Notes under the pieces: model-generated
Seen by the model: the letters and a program-made list of their open reading frames with translations, nothing else
Databases searched by the model: none
What the model was told of the DNA's origin: nothing
Program-made: the position numbers and the translations under genes
Assembly: GCA_032164295.1 (NCBI GenBank)
Contig: JAJHTX010000011.1
Coordinates: forward strand, 806,001-870,000
Direction of reading: 5' to 3'
Length of the DNA: 64,000 nucleotides
DNA from: Inonotus obliquus
Taxonomy: Eukaryota > Basidiomycota > Agaricomycetes > Hymenochaetales > Hymenochaetaceae
Shown: piece by piece, positions 49,643 through 59,580 of the stretch
Position numbering within the stretch: position 1 is the stretch's first letter
How the letters are laid out: each line of letters opens with the position of its first letter

Positions 49643-50419
49643 TTAAGGAATTCCGTCGGGGTTCCGTTGTATAGCATCTGGGGCTATGAAGGCTGTGATT
49701 TGTTTGTCGCCTCGGGACTCTTGTTCGGGGCCGTCAAGTGTGATTCGACATCGGATATCATCGTGGGGAAACCAAGGTGGTTTAACGTATGTGCCTATGG
49801 CGATGAGTAGCCGTACACTTCGTCGAGTATCGTTCGAAGGTATTCTCCAGCCTAGGTATAGGTCTCCTTGTAGTCGAATAGCTTTGCAGTATGCCCATAG
49901 TTCCCTGAGTGTGTTTGCAACCCATGCCGCTGTTATCGGTGAGCGGCGGTTCGTAACATAGTCTGCACTGATCTCCACGAATGTGCTTGGGCACTCGAGT
50001 GCTAATATGTCGTGGATTCCTACTATTGTCCAGTGCGTCTTTGGTTGCATGCCTATTGCCGTATCCATTGCTATTGTTGACCTCGTGCGATTTCGAACGA
50101 TCTCCGGGGGATTGTGGTATTCTCGATAAGCTGTTGCTCGTTCGCTGGACACATGATACGTCAACATGCCCGTTGCCTCCCGTAGTATTATCTTGTGTAG
50201 GTCTTCGATGATCTGTCGCACTCTTCTGCATTTATAGCAAGCCGTTGGAGGTTGCTGTACTTGCTGCATCGTTTGCGAAGGTTTAGTGTGATCGTCGGGA
50301 TTAGCGTTGCTAGCCGATGCTTCTTGATCGTCGGCTTCGGATTGTATTAGATTCGCGTGTTCTTCGCTTCTCGCTGTCGATCCTGATCGTCTCCGGCCAG
50401 TGAAATTAACCGGTCCCAT
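49643..50419 (-). CDS. Element B accessory ORF 2, unknown
   Basis: 258 codons from ATG at 50419. The N terminus is basic and polar (VNFTGRRRSGSTARSEEHA), then Gln-rich, then a single CYKCRRVRQ motif near residue 61. The remaining 190 residues contain regular hydrophobic positions (STFVEISADYVTNRRSPITA, WVANTLRELWAYCKAIRLQG, LLIAIGTYVKPPW) that suggest a folded domain. The frame may continue by a shift into 49677-49384, which has a Thr/His/Ser repeat (SMTHSLTHSMH). No resemblance to Env, protease or other retroviral products was recognised. Confidence 0.5.
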   Translation of the reverse strand: MGPVNFTGRRRSGSTARSEEHANLIQSEADDQEASASNANPDDHTKPSQTMQQVQQPPTACYKCRRVRQIIEDLHKIILREATGMLTYHVSSERATAYREYHNPPEIVRNRTRSTIAMDTAIGMQPKTHWTIVGIHDILALECPSTFVEISADYVTNRRSPITAAWVANTLRELWAYCKAIRLQGDLYLGWRIPSNDTRRSVRLLIAIGTYVKPPWFPHDDIRCRITLDGPEQESRGDKQITAFIAPDAIQRNPDGIP

Positions 50420-50529
50420 CCGGGGTAGTTTCGATCGGCGTTCCTAATCGAATCAAAATTTCAGCACAATCCTTTCATCCGTGCCTTCTGCACTGCTACG
50501 TCAGTCCTTCTCGAATGTTCCTTATGATG

Positions 50530-51339
50530 TCATGCATAGCAACTCGAACAGTCTGCCATGTCTTCATCTTCTGCAGGTGCTGCTGGGCCGTTCAGCTGTC
50601 TCGGTTGACTCGGGCTTCCTCCCTCAATAGGATTAGCTCGATTATCAATCACCGGAGCGGCGGGCCTATATGGTTCTGCCTGTACTATGGCAGGTAACCC
50701 AGTCCGCCAGATCGTCGCTCGGCGATATCCGTCGGGTATCCGTATCTCCGTTCCTTGCACCTGATCACCATTGATTCCTTCCATGACGAAGGTTAAGATC
50801 GCCCCGTTGATCCGTTCCCTCGGTTGAGAGATTTCCAATGCTATCATCCCCGGTAGTTGATTCTGCTCCGATTTCCATCGTGCTACTATGTTGCCAAATA
50901 GATTATTGCGTAGTGCTTGATGTTCTCTTGTAGCTTCCGCATGTATTGGCCAGTCGAGTTGTATTGCCACTCGTCGGCATAGCTGGGAATGTATCGATCT
51001 TCTTGTCCATGCTATTACACCTGCATTCACAATGTAGTGTAACCCCCTTCCTGACCAAACCGTAACTTCGTGCAAGTATGCATTTAGTGTAGGTGTGAAC
51101 AATGGTTGAGTTGTTTCTGCAACCGTTGACCAATGGTGGTTGGTTCGAATTGAGTAAGGTTCATGTCGAAGCATATGGTTGACTGCGTCCTCGAGTATCC
51201 ATGTCTGCAGTATCCATGCTTCTTCATGTGCCCATTCACAGAACCGGCATATTGGTGTATTGATTTGTCCTGGTAATGTCGAGCCCCAGGGACAATAGCG
51301 TGTGCGTGTATAATATGTTCGATCGAATTGTCTTTCCAT
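50530..51339 (-). CDS. Element B accessory ORF 1, unknown, Cys/His/Trp-rich
   Basis: 269 codons from ATG at 51339, overlapping the 3' end of the last pol frame by 256 nt in a different frame. Near the N terminus CPW, CRFCEWAHEEAW and a following His make a possible zinc site. Further on are VWSGRGLHYIVNAGVIAWTR, VAIQLDWPIHAEA and a Pro-rich acidic end (PAAPAEDEDMADCSSCYA). The intact 269-codon length in an otherwise decayed element suggests past selection. No signal peptide or membrane helix is evident, so an envelope protein is unlikely. Function unknown. Confidence 0.55.
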   Translation of the reverse strand: MERQFDRTYYTRTRYCPWGSTLPGQINTPICRFCEWAHEEAWILQTWILEDAVNHMLRHEPYSIRTNHHWSTVAETTQPLFTPTLNAYLHEVTVWSGRGLHYIVNAGVIAWTRRSIHSQLCRRVAIQLDWPIHAEATREHQALRNNLFGNIVARWKSEQNQLPGMIALEISQPRERINGAILTFVMEGINGDQVQGTEIRIPDGYRRATIWRTGLPAIVQAEPYRPAAPVIDNRANPIEGGSPSQPRQLNGPAAPAEDEDMADCSSCYA

Positions 51340-54300
51340 GTCTGATGATCGTGGGAATTTATCGGGTTGTAGCGTCTCTGGATCTGCATGCCAAATAAGT
51401 CAATTTCTTCTGACAGAAGTTCTGTATATGCAAAGATTTGATGTAATGATCGTTGAGGTATCGTGAGTTTACGAGGGGCTCCTGGGTGTTTTAGGTAGAA
51501 CTCGTTGACAGCTTCCTTCGCATTGTCTCCTAAGTCCGACTCTGGTTGCCAGGTTGCTTCTTCGTATCCTACCCACTTTACCAAATATTGTAGCTTCTGT
51601 CGATGTAGTCGTGAATCGAGTATTCCTTCAACCTCGTATTCTTCTTCTTCATCGACAAGAACAGGTGGTGGTGGAGGTGTCTTCTTTTGAGATTTGAATG
51701 AGGGCTCGACTGCAGGTTTCAGTAGGATTTTATTAAAGACAGGGTGAATCTTTTTCCACATCTTTGGCAACTTGAGTCTGTACGCGCTGGCTCCAACCTT
51801 CTCAACGATTTCGTACAGTCCATACCACTTGTCCTCCATCTTCTTTGTAGGCCTTGTCATTTTGATATTCCATCCATCCAGAAATACCTTGTCTCCTGGT
51901 ACAAACTCTATCGACTTTCCTACGTGACGGTCGTGGTACTTTTTCATATCGTCAGCAGCCTTCTGAAGGTTTTCTTTAGCTAGCTCATGAGTCTCCTTGA
52001 TCTGTTTCACAAAGTCTTCTGCAACCATGTTTGAGGATGACGTCGCAATGTCCAAGAAGTCGCCTAGATTCCTGCCAAGATTCGCAAAGAAAGGAGACAT
52101 CTTTGTCGCTGAGTGTTCCCGGTTGTTGTATGCGAATTCAGCCATAGCCAACCAGTTCGCCCAATCTGACTGTCGATAGTCCACATAGAGGCGGAGGTAC
52201 TGTTCCAGTTCCTGATTAACCCATTCAGTCTGTCCATCAGTTTACGAGTGATACGCCGTTGATGGATTCCCTTTGATGTGTAGGAGTTTGTACAATTCCT
52301 TCATCATCTTGGCATCAAACTGGGTCCCTCTATTGTGGATAATCTTGTGTGGTAGACCATGGTGACGGAAAATGTGATCTCTGTAAATCCTAGCTATTCC
52401 TTCTGCTGTTAACTTTGTTGTGGTTGGTACTGCATGTATCTGTTTGCTGAAGCAATCGACAATTACGCAGATAGCGTTGTATCTCTCTGATTCTGGTAGT
52501 TCTCCAATCAAATCGACAGTGACAATTTCCCATGGCTTGTCAGGTACCTCGTTTGGGTGTAGACTCCTAGCTCTCGTTGCCCTTGTAGCCTTCGTCCTTT
52601 GACACTTGTCGCATCCTTTGACGTACGTACGGATGTTGTAGAACATCGTAGGCCACCAGAACTTTTGGTGTATGAGGTTAACGGTTTTTGTCGTTCCAGG
52701 ATGTCCAGCCATCGGTGAGTCATGGTACTCTTTCAACACAAGCTCTTTCATGTCGTTCGGCACAAAGATGACATTTCCTAGCTTTAACCACCCATCCTTT
52801 GGTACTACTCCCTTTGGTCTCTTCTTCGTCTCCTGTTGTGACTCCTGTATCCTTTCTAACACTTCTTCCTGCGACGTCCGCACCACTCCTCATGCTAACC
52901 AGTCTTCTTTGATGAAAGTGATGTTCTCATTATTGTGTTCGCCTTTATCGTAATCTGCTCGTCGTAACAGAAGGTCAGCTTTGCCCATTGATGTTCCTGC
53001 CTTATGGACCAGGGTGAAGTCATAGTCAGCTAGTTCAAGTCACCACCTTGCCTGATGGTAGTTCAGCTTCTGTGGTGACTTAAAATAGAGAAGATTAGCG
53101 TGATCCGACCAAACTTCAAAACGTTGACGAGCTCCTAGCAAATACTGTCACCATTCCCTAAGAGCCTGTACAATTGCGAGCATCTCTTTATCGTAGATCT
53201 CGTAATTTCGTTCAGCGTCTGACAATGTTTTTGACCTATACGCCACTGGTTTCCACTTGCCTCCTTGCTCCTGTAGTAGTACCCCTCCAGTTGCATAGTT
53301 TGACGCATCAGCTTCAACTCTAAATGCTCCTTCGTCGTTCGGAATGATGAGCAAGGGTGGGTCGCATAGACATCTCTTGAGCTCCTCATAGGCAGCCCGT
53401 TCTTCTTCATCCCACTTCCATTCTACCTTCCCTGTCAACTTCGTAAGTGGTTTGACAATCTCGCTGTAATCTTTGACGAATCGTCGTAACCAGTTTCCAA
53501 ACCCTAGGAACTCCTGTAATGTCTTTAGGTTCTTTGGCACTGGCCACCCCTGAATTGCTTTTGATTTCTTCGGATCCACCTTCACTACTCCGTTACTGAT
53601 GATGTGACCAAGGTATTTGACATAATCTGTTTCGAACTTGCATTTCTAAGGTTTGAGGTACAGGTTGTTCTTTCGTAAGATGTCGAATACTCGTTTGACT
53701 AGCTGTTGGTGTTCATCTTGCCCTTCGGAGAAGATAAGTATGTCGTCGAGGTAGATGATGACATGTCCTTCATGTACGAGTTCCCTGAAGATGTCATTTA
53801 TGAACCCTTGGAACATAGCTGGTGCATTAGTTAGGCCGAAAAACATGACCGTAGGTTCGAAGAATCCCAGATTAGTCCTAAACGCAGCCTTCCACTCGTC
53901 ACCTTCTCGAATACAAATGTTGTAATACCCCCAACGAATGTTGAGCTTCGTGATATAACAAGAATCCCGGACTTTGTCGACAAGTTCTTGGATCAAAGGA
54001 AGTGGGTATTTGTTCTTGATAGTCCCTTTGTTCAGCTTCCTATAGTCCTGAATTGCTCAGAGGGAACTGTCTTCCTTTTTGATAAAAAGAAACGGTGATG
54101 CCATTAGAGATTTCGAGTGTCGAATGTGTTCTGAGGCGAGGTTTTCATCGATGAATTCTTGTAGCACCTGTTGTTCCTTCGGGTTGAGCGGGTACACCTT
54201 GCAGTCGCTTAGTTTGAAGTCTGCCTTCAATTCGATGGCGTGGTCCCAAACACAATGCTCCAGCAACTTTTCAAAGTTTTCCTCACTGAAGACGTCCGCA

Positions 54301-55049
54301 AACTCATCGAGATATTCTGGCCACTTTGTTGCTCTTCTGACCTGCTTCTTACAATACTCCTCCGCCTCTTTCTCCAAGGACCAACATGTATTTGGGCAAC
54401 GAGTAAATGACATGATGCCCGTCTTCCAGTCAATTTCCGGATTATGCTTGCATAGCCAGTCATAGCCAAGAAAGACGTTGGTTGATGCTAGGGATGTTAC
54501 TGCTAGACGAATAGTCTCTTCATGTATCCCATTGAAGATCATCTGTACCTCTACATACTCTATCATTGAACCCTCCTTGTTGCCAGTTCCATCAGCATTA
54601 AAGAGTGGTATAGGACGGATATAGCGTTTGGTGGGGATTTTGTATCTTTCGACAAATCCTTTGTCGATGAAAGACCCAGTTGCCCCTGAGTCAATGAGCG
54701 CATGTGCGTCCAACTCCTGTCTGTCCGTATTGTATTCATCTCTGTCTAGCTGCTCCATTTCCTGTTTATCTTCGGGGGTCAGCTTCCGATCAAAGGGATG
54801 AATGATGGTTACAATGACATCCAGTTGATATCCATTTGTTTGTCGCACAAAAACGGCCTTCGGTTCTTCCTCCTTAGTTTGTACCCCTCTGTCATACATC
54901 CATGCATCATCATAGTCGTCAATGTCTAGGTCGTCTTCTTTTTCGGAGGTAGGTATTACGTCGTTTAGGATCTCATGATTTTTTAACTCGGTGTATTGAG
55001 GCGCATCTAAATATTGTACAGCACACGAGTCATAAGTTAACAATGACAA
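51084..55049 (-). pseudogene. pol: Element B Pol, broken by stops
   Basis: Pieces at 55049-54057 (protease with LIDSGATGSFIDKGF; start of RT), 53996-53646 (RT with YLDD in VIIYLDDILIFS), 53585-53148 (RNase H, EADASNYATGGV), 52886-52242 (integrase zinc finger, VTVDLIGELPESE, IIHNRGTQFDA) and 52184-51084 (integrase end, chromodomain YEVEGILDSRLHRQKLQYLV). Stops lie at 54057-54059, 53646-53648, 53148-53150, 53040-53042, 52890-52892 and 52242-52244. At three of these, element A has Arg or Gln codons, consistent with C-to-T change. The catalytic motifs are otherwise well kept, so decay is moderate. Confidence 0.88.
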
Positions 55050-55484
55050 GAGTCCTTGAGAATGTTGACCAGTAGTTACAGCGTCTACTGCTGGTCTTCC
55101 GAAAAATCCTGCTCAATGTTGACTTCTTCGGTCTCGGTCGTAGCCCTCACTTCCACAACTTCCTTGCTGTATTCTTCTTTGACAAAAGCCGACTCCGGCA
55201 GTTCGCCAAGCTGTTCCGCCATCTCTCTTCGAATTGTTGGGTCCATTCCCATGATGATCTGTCACACCACCTGTTTCTTGTCCAGACATTGGCTCGCAAA
55301 GTGTGCAGCAGCAGAGTAGTCGACGATGAGCTGTGTCGACTTCCATGGGAATCCCCATTCCAGGGTGTGTACCCGGTTTTGCTCCTTGTGCCTGCACCGG
55401 GGGACGTTGTTGTTGTTGGGGTGGAGGTCCTGGAGGTCGACGGTATTGAGTCTGGGGAGAAGGGGGAAAGGTTTGTACTGGCGG

Positions 55485-56324
55485 TCAATTCGGACGTAGT
55501 TGGGTTTGGAGCTGTTGCTCTACTACGTCGATGGCTAGCGCTTTCGCTTTCCATTCGTCGTATTTCACCGGTACCTTTTCTGCTTGCATCACTCCTCGAA
55601 GAACGTCAGGGTTGACTGCCTGTTCCAGCCGATGGATAAGGACTGCATTGTGTTCTTCCTTGACAAGTCCCGCCGAGATCCTTAATTGCTCAAAGACGTC
55701 GAAGAATTCGTCAGCCGTACGACATCCCTGTACTTCCGTGTAGATTTGTGCCAGCGCCTTAGATGCTCTGTGGGGATCTCTGAAGGACACATTGAGGGCT
55801 TCAATGAACTTCCCAAAGTCGTTAGGGATGGTCGAGCTTCCATCTGCTGCAGTGTTTTGGTCGATGTAGTTTTGCACCCACGTCGAAGCTCGTCCTGACT
55901 TCAGATAGGATAGTATGAATTTGATCTGGTTAACGTCAGTTCCAAACCTTCCTGGATTCTCCGAGATGTATAGTATGAACTCCCGATGGAAGTCCTCGTA
56001 TTTGTTGCCTCCATAATACTGCCTTGGTTTGTCGACTGATGGGTTGTCTGTTAATGCTATTGCTGGTGCATTCATCGGCGTTCTTGGCTGTCCGACTCCT
56101 GCCTGTGCTAGGGCCTGAGCGATGATCGCTGCGATCACGTCTGCTGTGAGTTGTGACATGTTGTCTTCAGGGGGTTCAACATCAATACGGTCTTCTTTGA
56201 TAGGGGGTGGAACAGGTTCGTGCATTGACGGTGGTCTGAATATGATACCTTGCAGAGGATCGAATGCTCCTACCGATAATTCCTCAGGTTCTTCACGTGC
56301 CAAGAATCTCGCAGCTGTCGACAA
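55485..56324 (-). pseudogene. gag: Element B Gag
   Basis: The frame encodes a Gag core (NKYEDFHREFILYISENPGR, ILSYLKSGRASTWVQNYI, FGKFIEALNVSFRDP, AVNPDVLRGVMQAEKVPVKY). It is open upstream of 56324 to the solo LTR insertion at 56500 (FYYTTSTGTKQHIVWDQVKD), so 56324 is not the true start. Downstream, after a frame change, sequence corresponding to the zinc knuckle reads DYSAAAHFASQC, in which the first two Cys are lost. The end (EQLGELPESAFVKEEYSKEV) runs toward pol. Probably nonfunctional. Confidence 0.75.
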
Positions 56325-56500
56325 GGTTGGGGCGAAGGATGAGATGGGAGCTGGGATGCTTGTTGGTGCGTGTACCCAATTGTCCTTGACTTGATCCCAA
56401 ACTATATGCTGTTTGGTTCCAGTGGATGTCGTATAGTAAAAACCTTGACGACTCGCACTGTACTTCTCTTGTCTGATCTGACCGAGACGCTGATGCGCGC

Positions 56501-57869
56501 TAAATGTGCGAGATCGCGTCCGGTACCGAAATACCGAGACGAGGGGTGTATGGTTTTAAGTGGGGGAGGGCTAATACGTGCCAGTACTTAACCAGTACGG
56601 TCACGGTACTTGTTGTCTATGAAAAGGGGGAGTTAATGGATGGGCCGGAAGTGAAGGGTATGTGATTCTGGTATGAAAAGGACAGGTTAGAATGTGGGAA
56701 AAACTTCGGTATAGGTCGGTATGGGAGAGAACGTAGCAAAACAAGAGTCTAATACCATGGGAAAAACCTCAGTACAGGTCGGTACAGAAAGAAAGGGGTC
56801 GGTACCATGGGAAAAATGTCAGTACAGGTTGGTACTTGAACGAACGGGTTTGGTATGTGCAGAAATGTTGTAAAACAAAAGCTCAGTACAGAAACAAAAG
56901 GTGGATGTGCAGAATTCAAAGGATAACAAAACGTCGGTACCGTGGGAAAAACGTCGGTACAGGTCGGTACTGCAAGGAAACTGCTAGCATGGGATGGTAT
57001 AGCAAGAAACAGTCTGGGGGAGGCTGGTGGCTGAGAGTGTTGACTGGACTGGGAAGGAAACCTGAGCCCTCACATGAGAGGCTAACTCTAAAGGTTCACT
57101 TGAGATGGAACTGGGATGGGACCGGGACGAAGCTTGAGAGGAGACTGAGATGGAACTGAGAAGGGGGTGAGAAAACCCGAGCCCTCACGCTAGAGGCTAG
57201 CTCCTAAGATTACCTAGAGAGCTACTACATACAGGAGGAGATATTTATACTACTGTACCGTAGTTAGCTCATAAATCTAAAAGGAGAAAGTAGAAAGGAA
57301 GATCAAAACAAAGAAAAGTCTGAAGAAAATTGTAACAAGGAAAGTGAACATTGCAGTGCCATCAGGGGGACAACAAGAAAGGGTTAGGGAGGACAAGATA
57401 CTAATGAAAACGTAGCATATAGTACCATTAGATGAAAAGTCCTCAGGACAAGAGATCTGCACCCCTGCTGATTGATACCGATGCATTTCTGGTACTACCA
57501 GACCTGAAAACCTTAGCGGATACTGACCCTGAGCTTCCCCAAAGAACTGGCATGAATAGTCTAACCATCAGAAATGAATACCAGAGAGGGAGACGTCCGA
57601 TCCATATCATGAGAGCATGTCGAATTGTCAATTTGTCTCGGTACCAGGTTTCTCGGCACTCGGTACTCTCGGTATTCTCAGTACCGGGTTTCTTGGCACT
57701 CGGTACCGGTACTCTCGGCATTCAGTACTTCGAGAAATGGGACTGATGGTTTCTCTGGGTGTGCTGGTGGATACTGGAAGGTGTAGATGGGACTGTACTG
57801 TAGCATGGGGTAAGCATAGAATGGGATACCGGGCTTGATACCGAGCTCAGCCACACGTAGTTCTCTTCA
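56501..57869 (-). repeat. Solo LTR of the Gag-only element family, inverted
   Basis: 1,369 bp running TAAATGTGCGAGATCGCG to TAGTTCTCTTCA, the reverse complement of the LTRs at 57942 and 62481 with scattered differences. A 4-bp repeat GCGC flanks it (56497-56500 and 57870-57873). No internal region adjoins, so it is a solo LTR left after recombination. It splits the 5' part of element B gag; the frame can be followed across the empty site. Confidence 0.85.
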
Positions 57870-57873
57870 GCGC

Positions 57874-57941
57874 TGTCGTGCAGTAAATGTATTTGATTAA
57901 AACCTAGTTATTCTAGTATAATCAACAAACACACTGCTCGC
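57874..57941. other. Remnant between solo LTR and Gag-only element
   Basis: 68 bp of element B leader or gag start region. On the minus strand a frame (YIYCTTAHQ) runs into the gag frame on the other side of the solo LTR, which shows that both insertions hit element B. Confidence 0.5.
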
Positions 57942-59311
57942 TGAAGAGAACTACGTGCGGCTGAGCTCGGTATCAACCCCGGTATCCCATTCTACGCTTA
58001 CCCCATGCTATGGTACGGTCCCATCTACACCTTACAGTATCCACCAGCACACCTAGAGAAACCGTTGGTCCCATTTCTCAAAGTACCGAACGCCGAGAGT
58101 ACCGGTACCGAGCGCCAAGAAACCCGGTACCGAGAATACCGAGAGTACCGAGTGCCGAGAAACCCGGTACCGAGACAATTTGGCAATTCGACATGCTCTC
58201 ATGACATGGATCAGACGTCTTCCTCTCTGGTATTCATTCCTGATGGTTGGATTATGCATGCCGGTTCTTTGGGGAAGCTCAGGGTCAGTATCTGTTAAGG
58301 TTTTCAGGTCCGGTACCACCAGAAACGTGTCGGTATCAATCAGCAGGGGCGCAGATCTCTTGTCCTGAGGACTTTTCATCCAGGGGTACTATATGCTACG
58401 TTTTCATTAGTATCTTGTCCTCCCTAACCCTTTCTTGTTGTCCCCCTGATGGCGCTGCAATGTTCACTTTCATTGTTACATTTTTCTTCAGACTTTTCTT
58501 TGTTTTGATCTTCCTTTCTACTTTCTCCTTTTGGATTTATGAGCTAACTACGGTACAGTAGTATAAATATCTCCTCCTGTACGTAGTAGCTCTCCAGGTA
58601 ATCTTAGGAGCTAGCCTCTAACGTGAGGGCTCGGGTTTCCTCACCCCCTTCTCAGTTCCATCTCAGTCTCATCTCAAGCTTCGTCCCAGTCCCATCCCAG
58701 TTCCGTCTCAAGTGAACCTTCAGAGTTAGCCTCCCGTGTGAGGGCTCAGGTTTCCTTCCCAGTCCAGTCAACACTCTCAGCCACCAGCCTCCCCCAGACT
58801 GTTTCTTGCTATACCACCCCGTGCTAGCAGTTTCCTTGCAGTACCGACCTGTACCGACGTTTTTCCCACGGTACCGACGTTTTGTTATCCTTTGAATTCT
58901 GCACATCCACCTTTCGTTTCTGTACTGAGCTTTTGTTTTACAACGTTTCTGCACATACCGAACCCGTTCGTTCAAGTACCGACCTGTACCGACATTTTTC
59001 CCACGGTACCGACCCCTTTCTTTCTGTACCGACCTGTACCGAGGTTTTTCCCACGGTATTAGACTCTTGTTTTGCTACGTTCTCTCTCATACCGACCTGT
59101 ACCGAAGTTTTTCCCACGTTCTAAACTGTCCTTTTCATACCAGAATCACATACTCTTTGCTTCTGGCCCATCCATTCACTCCCCCATTTCATAGACAACA
59201 AGTACCGTGACCGTACTGGTTAAGTACCGGCACGTATCAGCCCTCCCCCACTTAAAACCATACACCCCTCGTCTCGGTACCTCCGGTACCGGACGCGATC
59301 TCGCACATTTA
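57942..59311 (+). repeat. Gag-only element, left LTR
   Basis: Begins TGAAGAGAACTACGTG, ends CGCACATTTA. It is saturated with GTACCG/CGGTAC motifs, including a degenerate tandem series of CGGTACCGACGTTTTTCCCA-like units at about 58840-59130. A TATA-like GTATAAATA lies at 58560-58568. Confidence 0.88.
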
Positions 59312-59580
59312 TCTGGAGCCCACCGCGAGGGAGGGTTTTCAAGGTGTCTTGTTGTCTAATTGATTATTCTGACTGCTCCCCTTTCATTCCCTTTCAATAC
59401 CGACAGTTTGTTTTGTCCAGTTCATCTCTGTAAAAGTCTCGGCAGACTGGTACCTCGGTACCGGACGGTAGCATTTGTTCTTATTGCCGCTTCACGATCC
59501 CCCAGCCATTAGTTGTTTTCCCTTTTCAGTTCGTATTTCACTCCATTATCAATTTAGAAGTATAACCCCACTCGAGCAAG

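Larger units (their letters stand above)
48353..56500 (-). mobile_element. Decayed Ty3/gypsy chromovirus with two extra ORFs (element B)
   Basis: From right to left on the minus strand: gag (56324-55485 and onward), pol pieces (55049-51084) ending in a chromodomain, two further ORFs (51339-50530, 50419-49643) and a probable 3' LTR. Pol is broken by several stops, so the element is dead. Its 5' part is interrupted by a solo LTR at 56501, and its expected 5' LTR is not seen before the window ends. It is inserted in element D at 48352/48353. Confidence 0.8.

Noticed and set aside
48353..51339. Reading the two accessory ORFs of element B as an envelope gene
   Set aside because: No signal peptide, no membrane segment and no fusion-protein-like features can be seen.
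57277..58561. ORFs of about 100 codons inside the LTRs, repeated at 62592-63514
   Set aside because: They recur only because the LTR is repeated, lie across promoter and repeat arrays, and have no domain; not annotated as genes.
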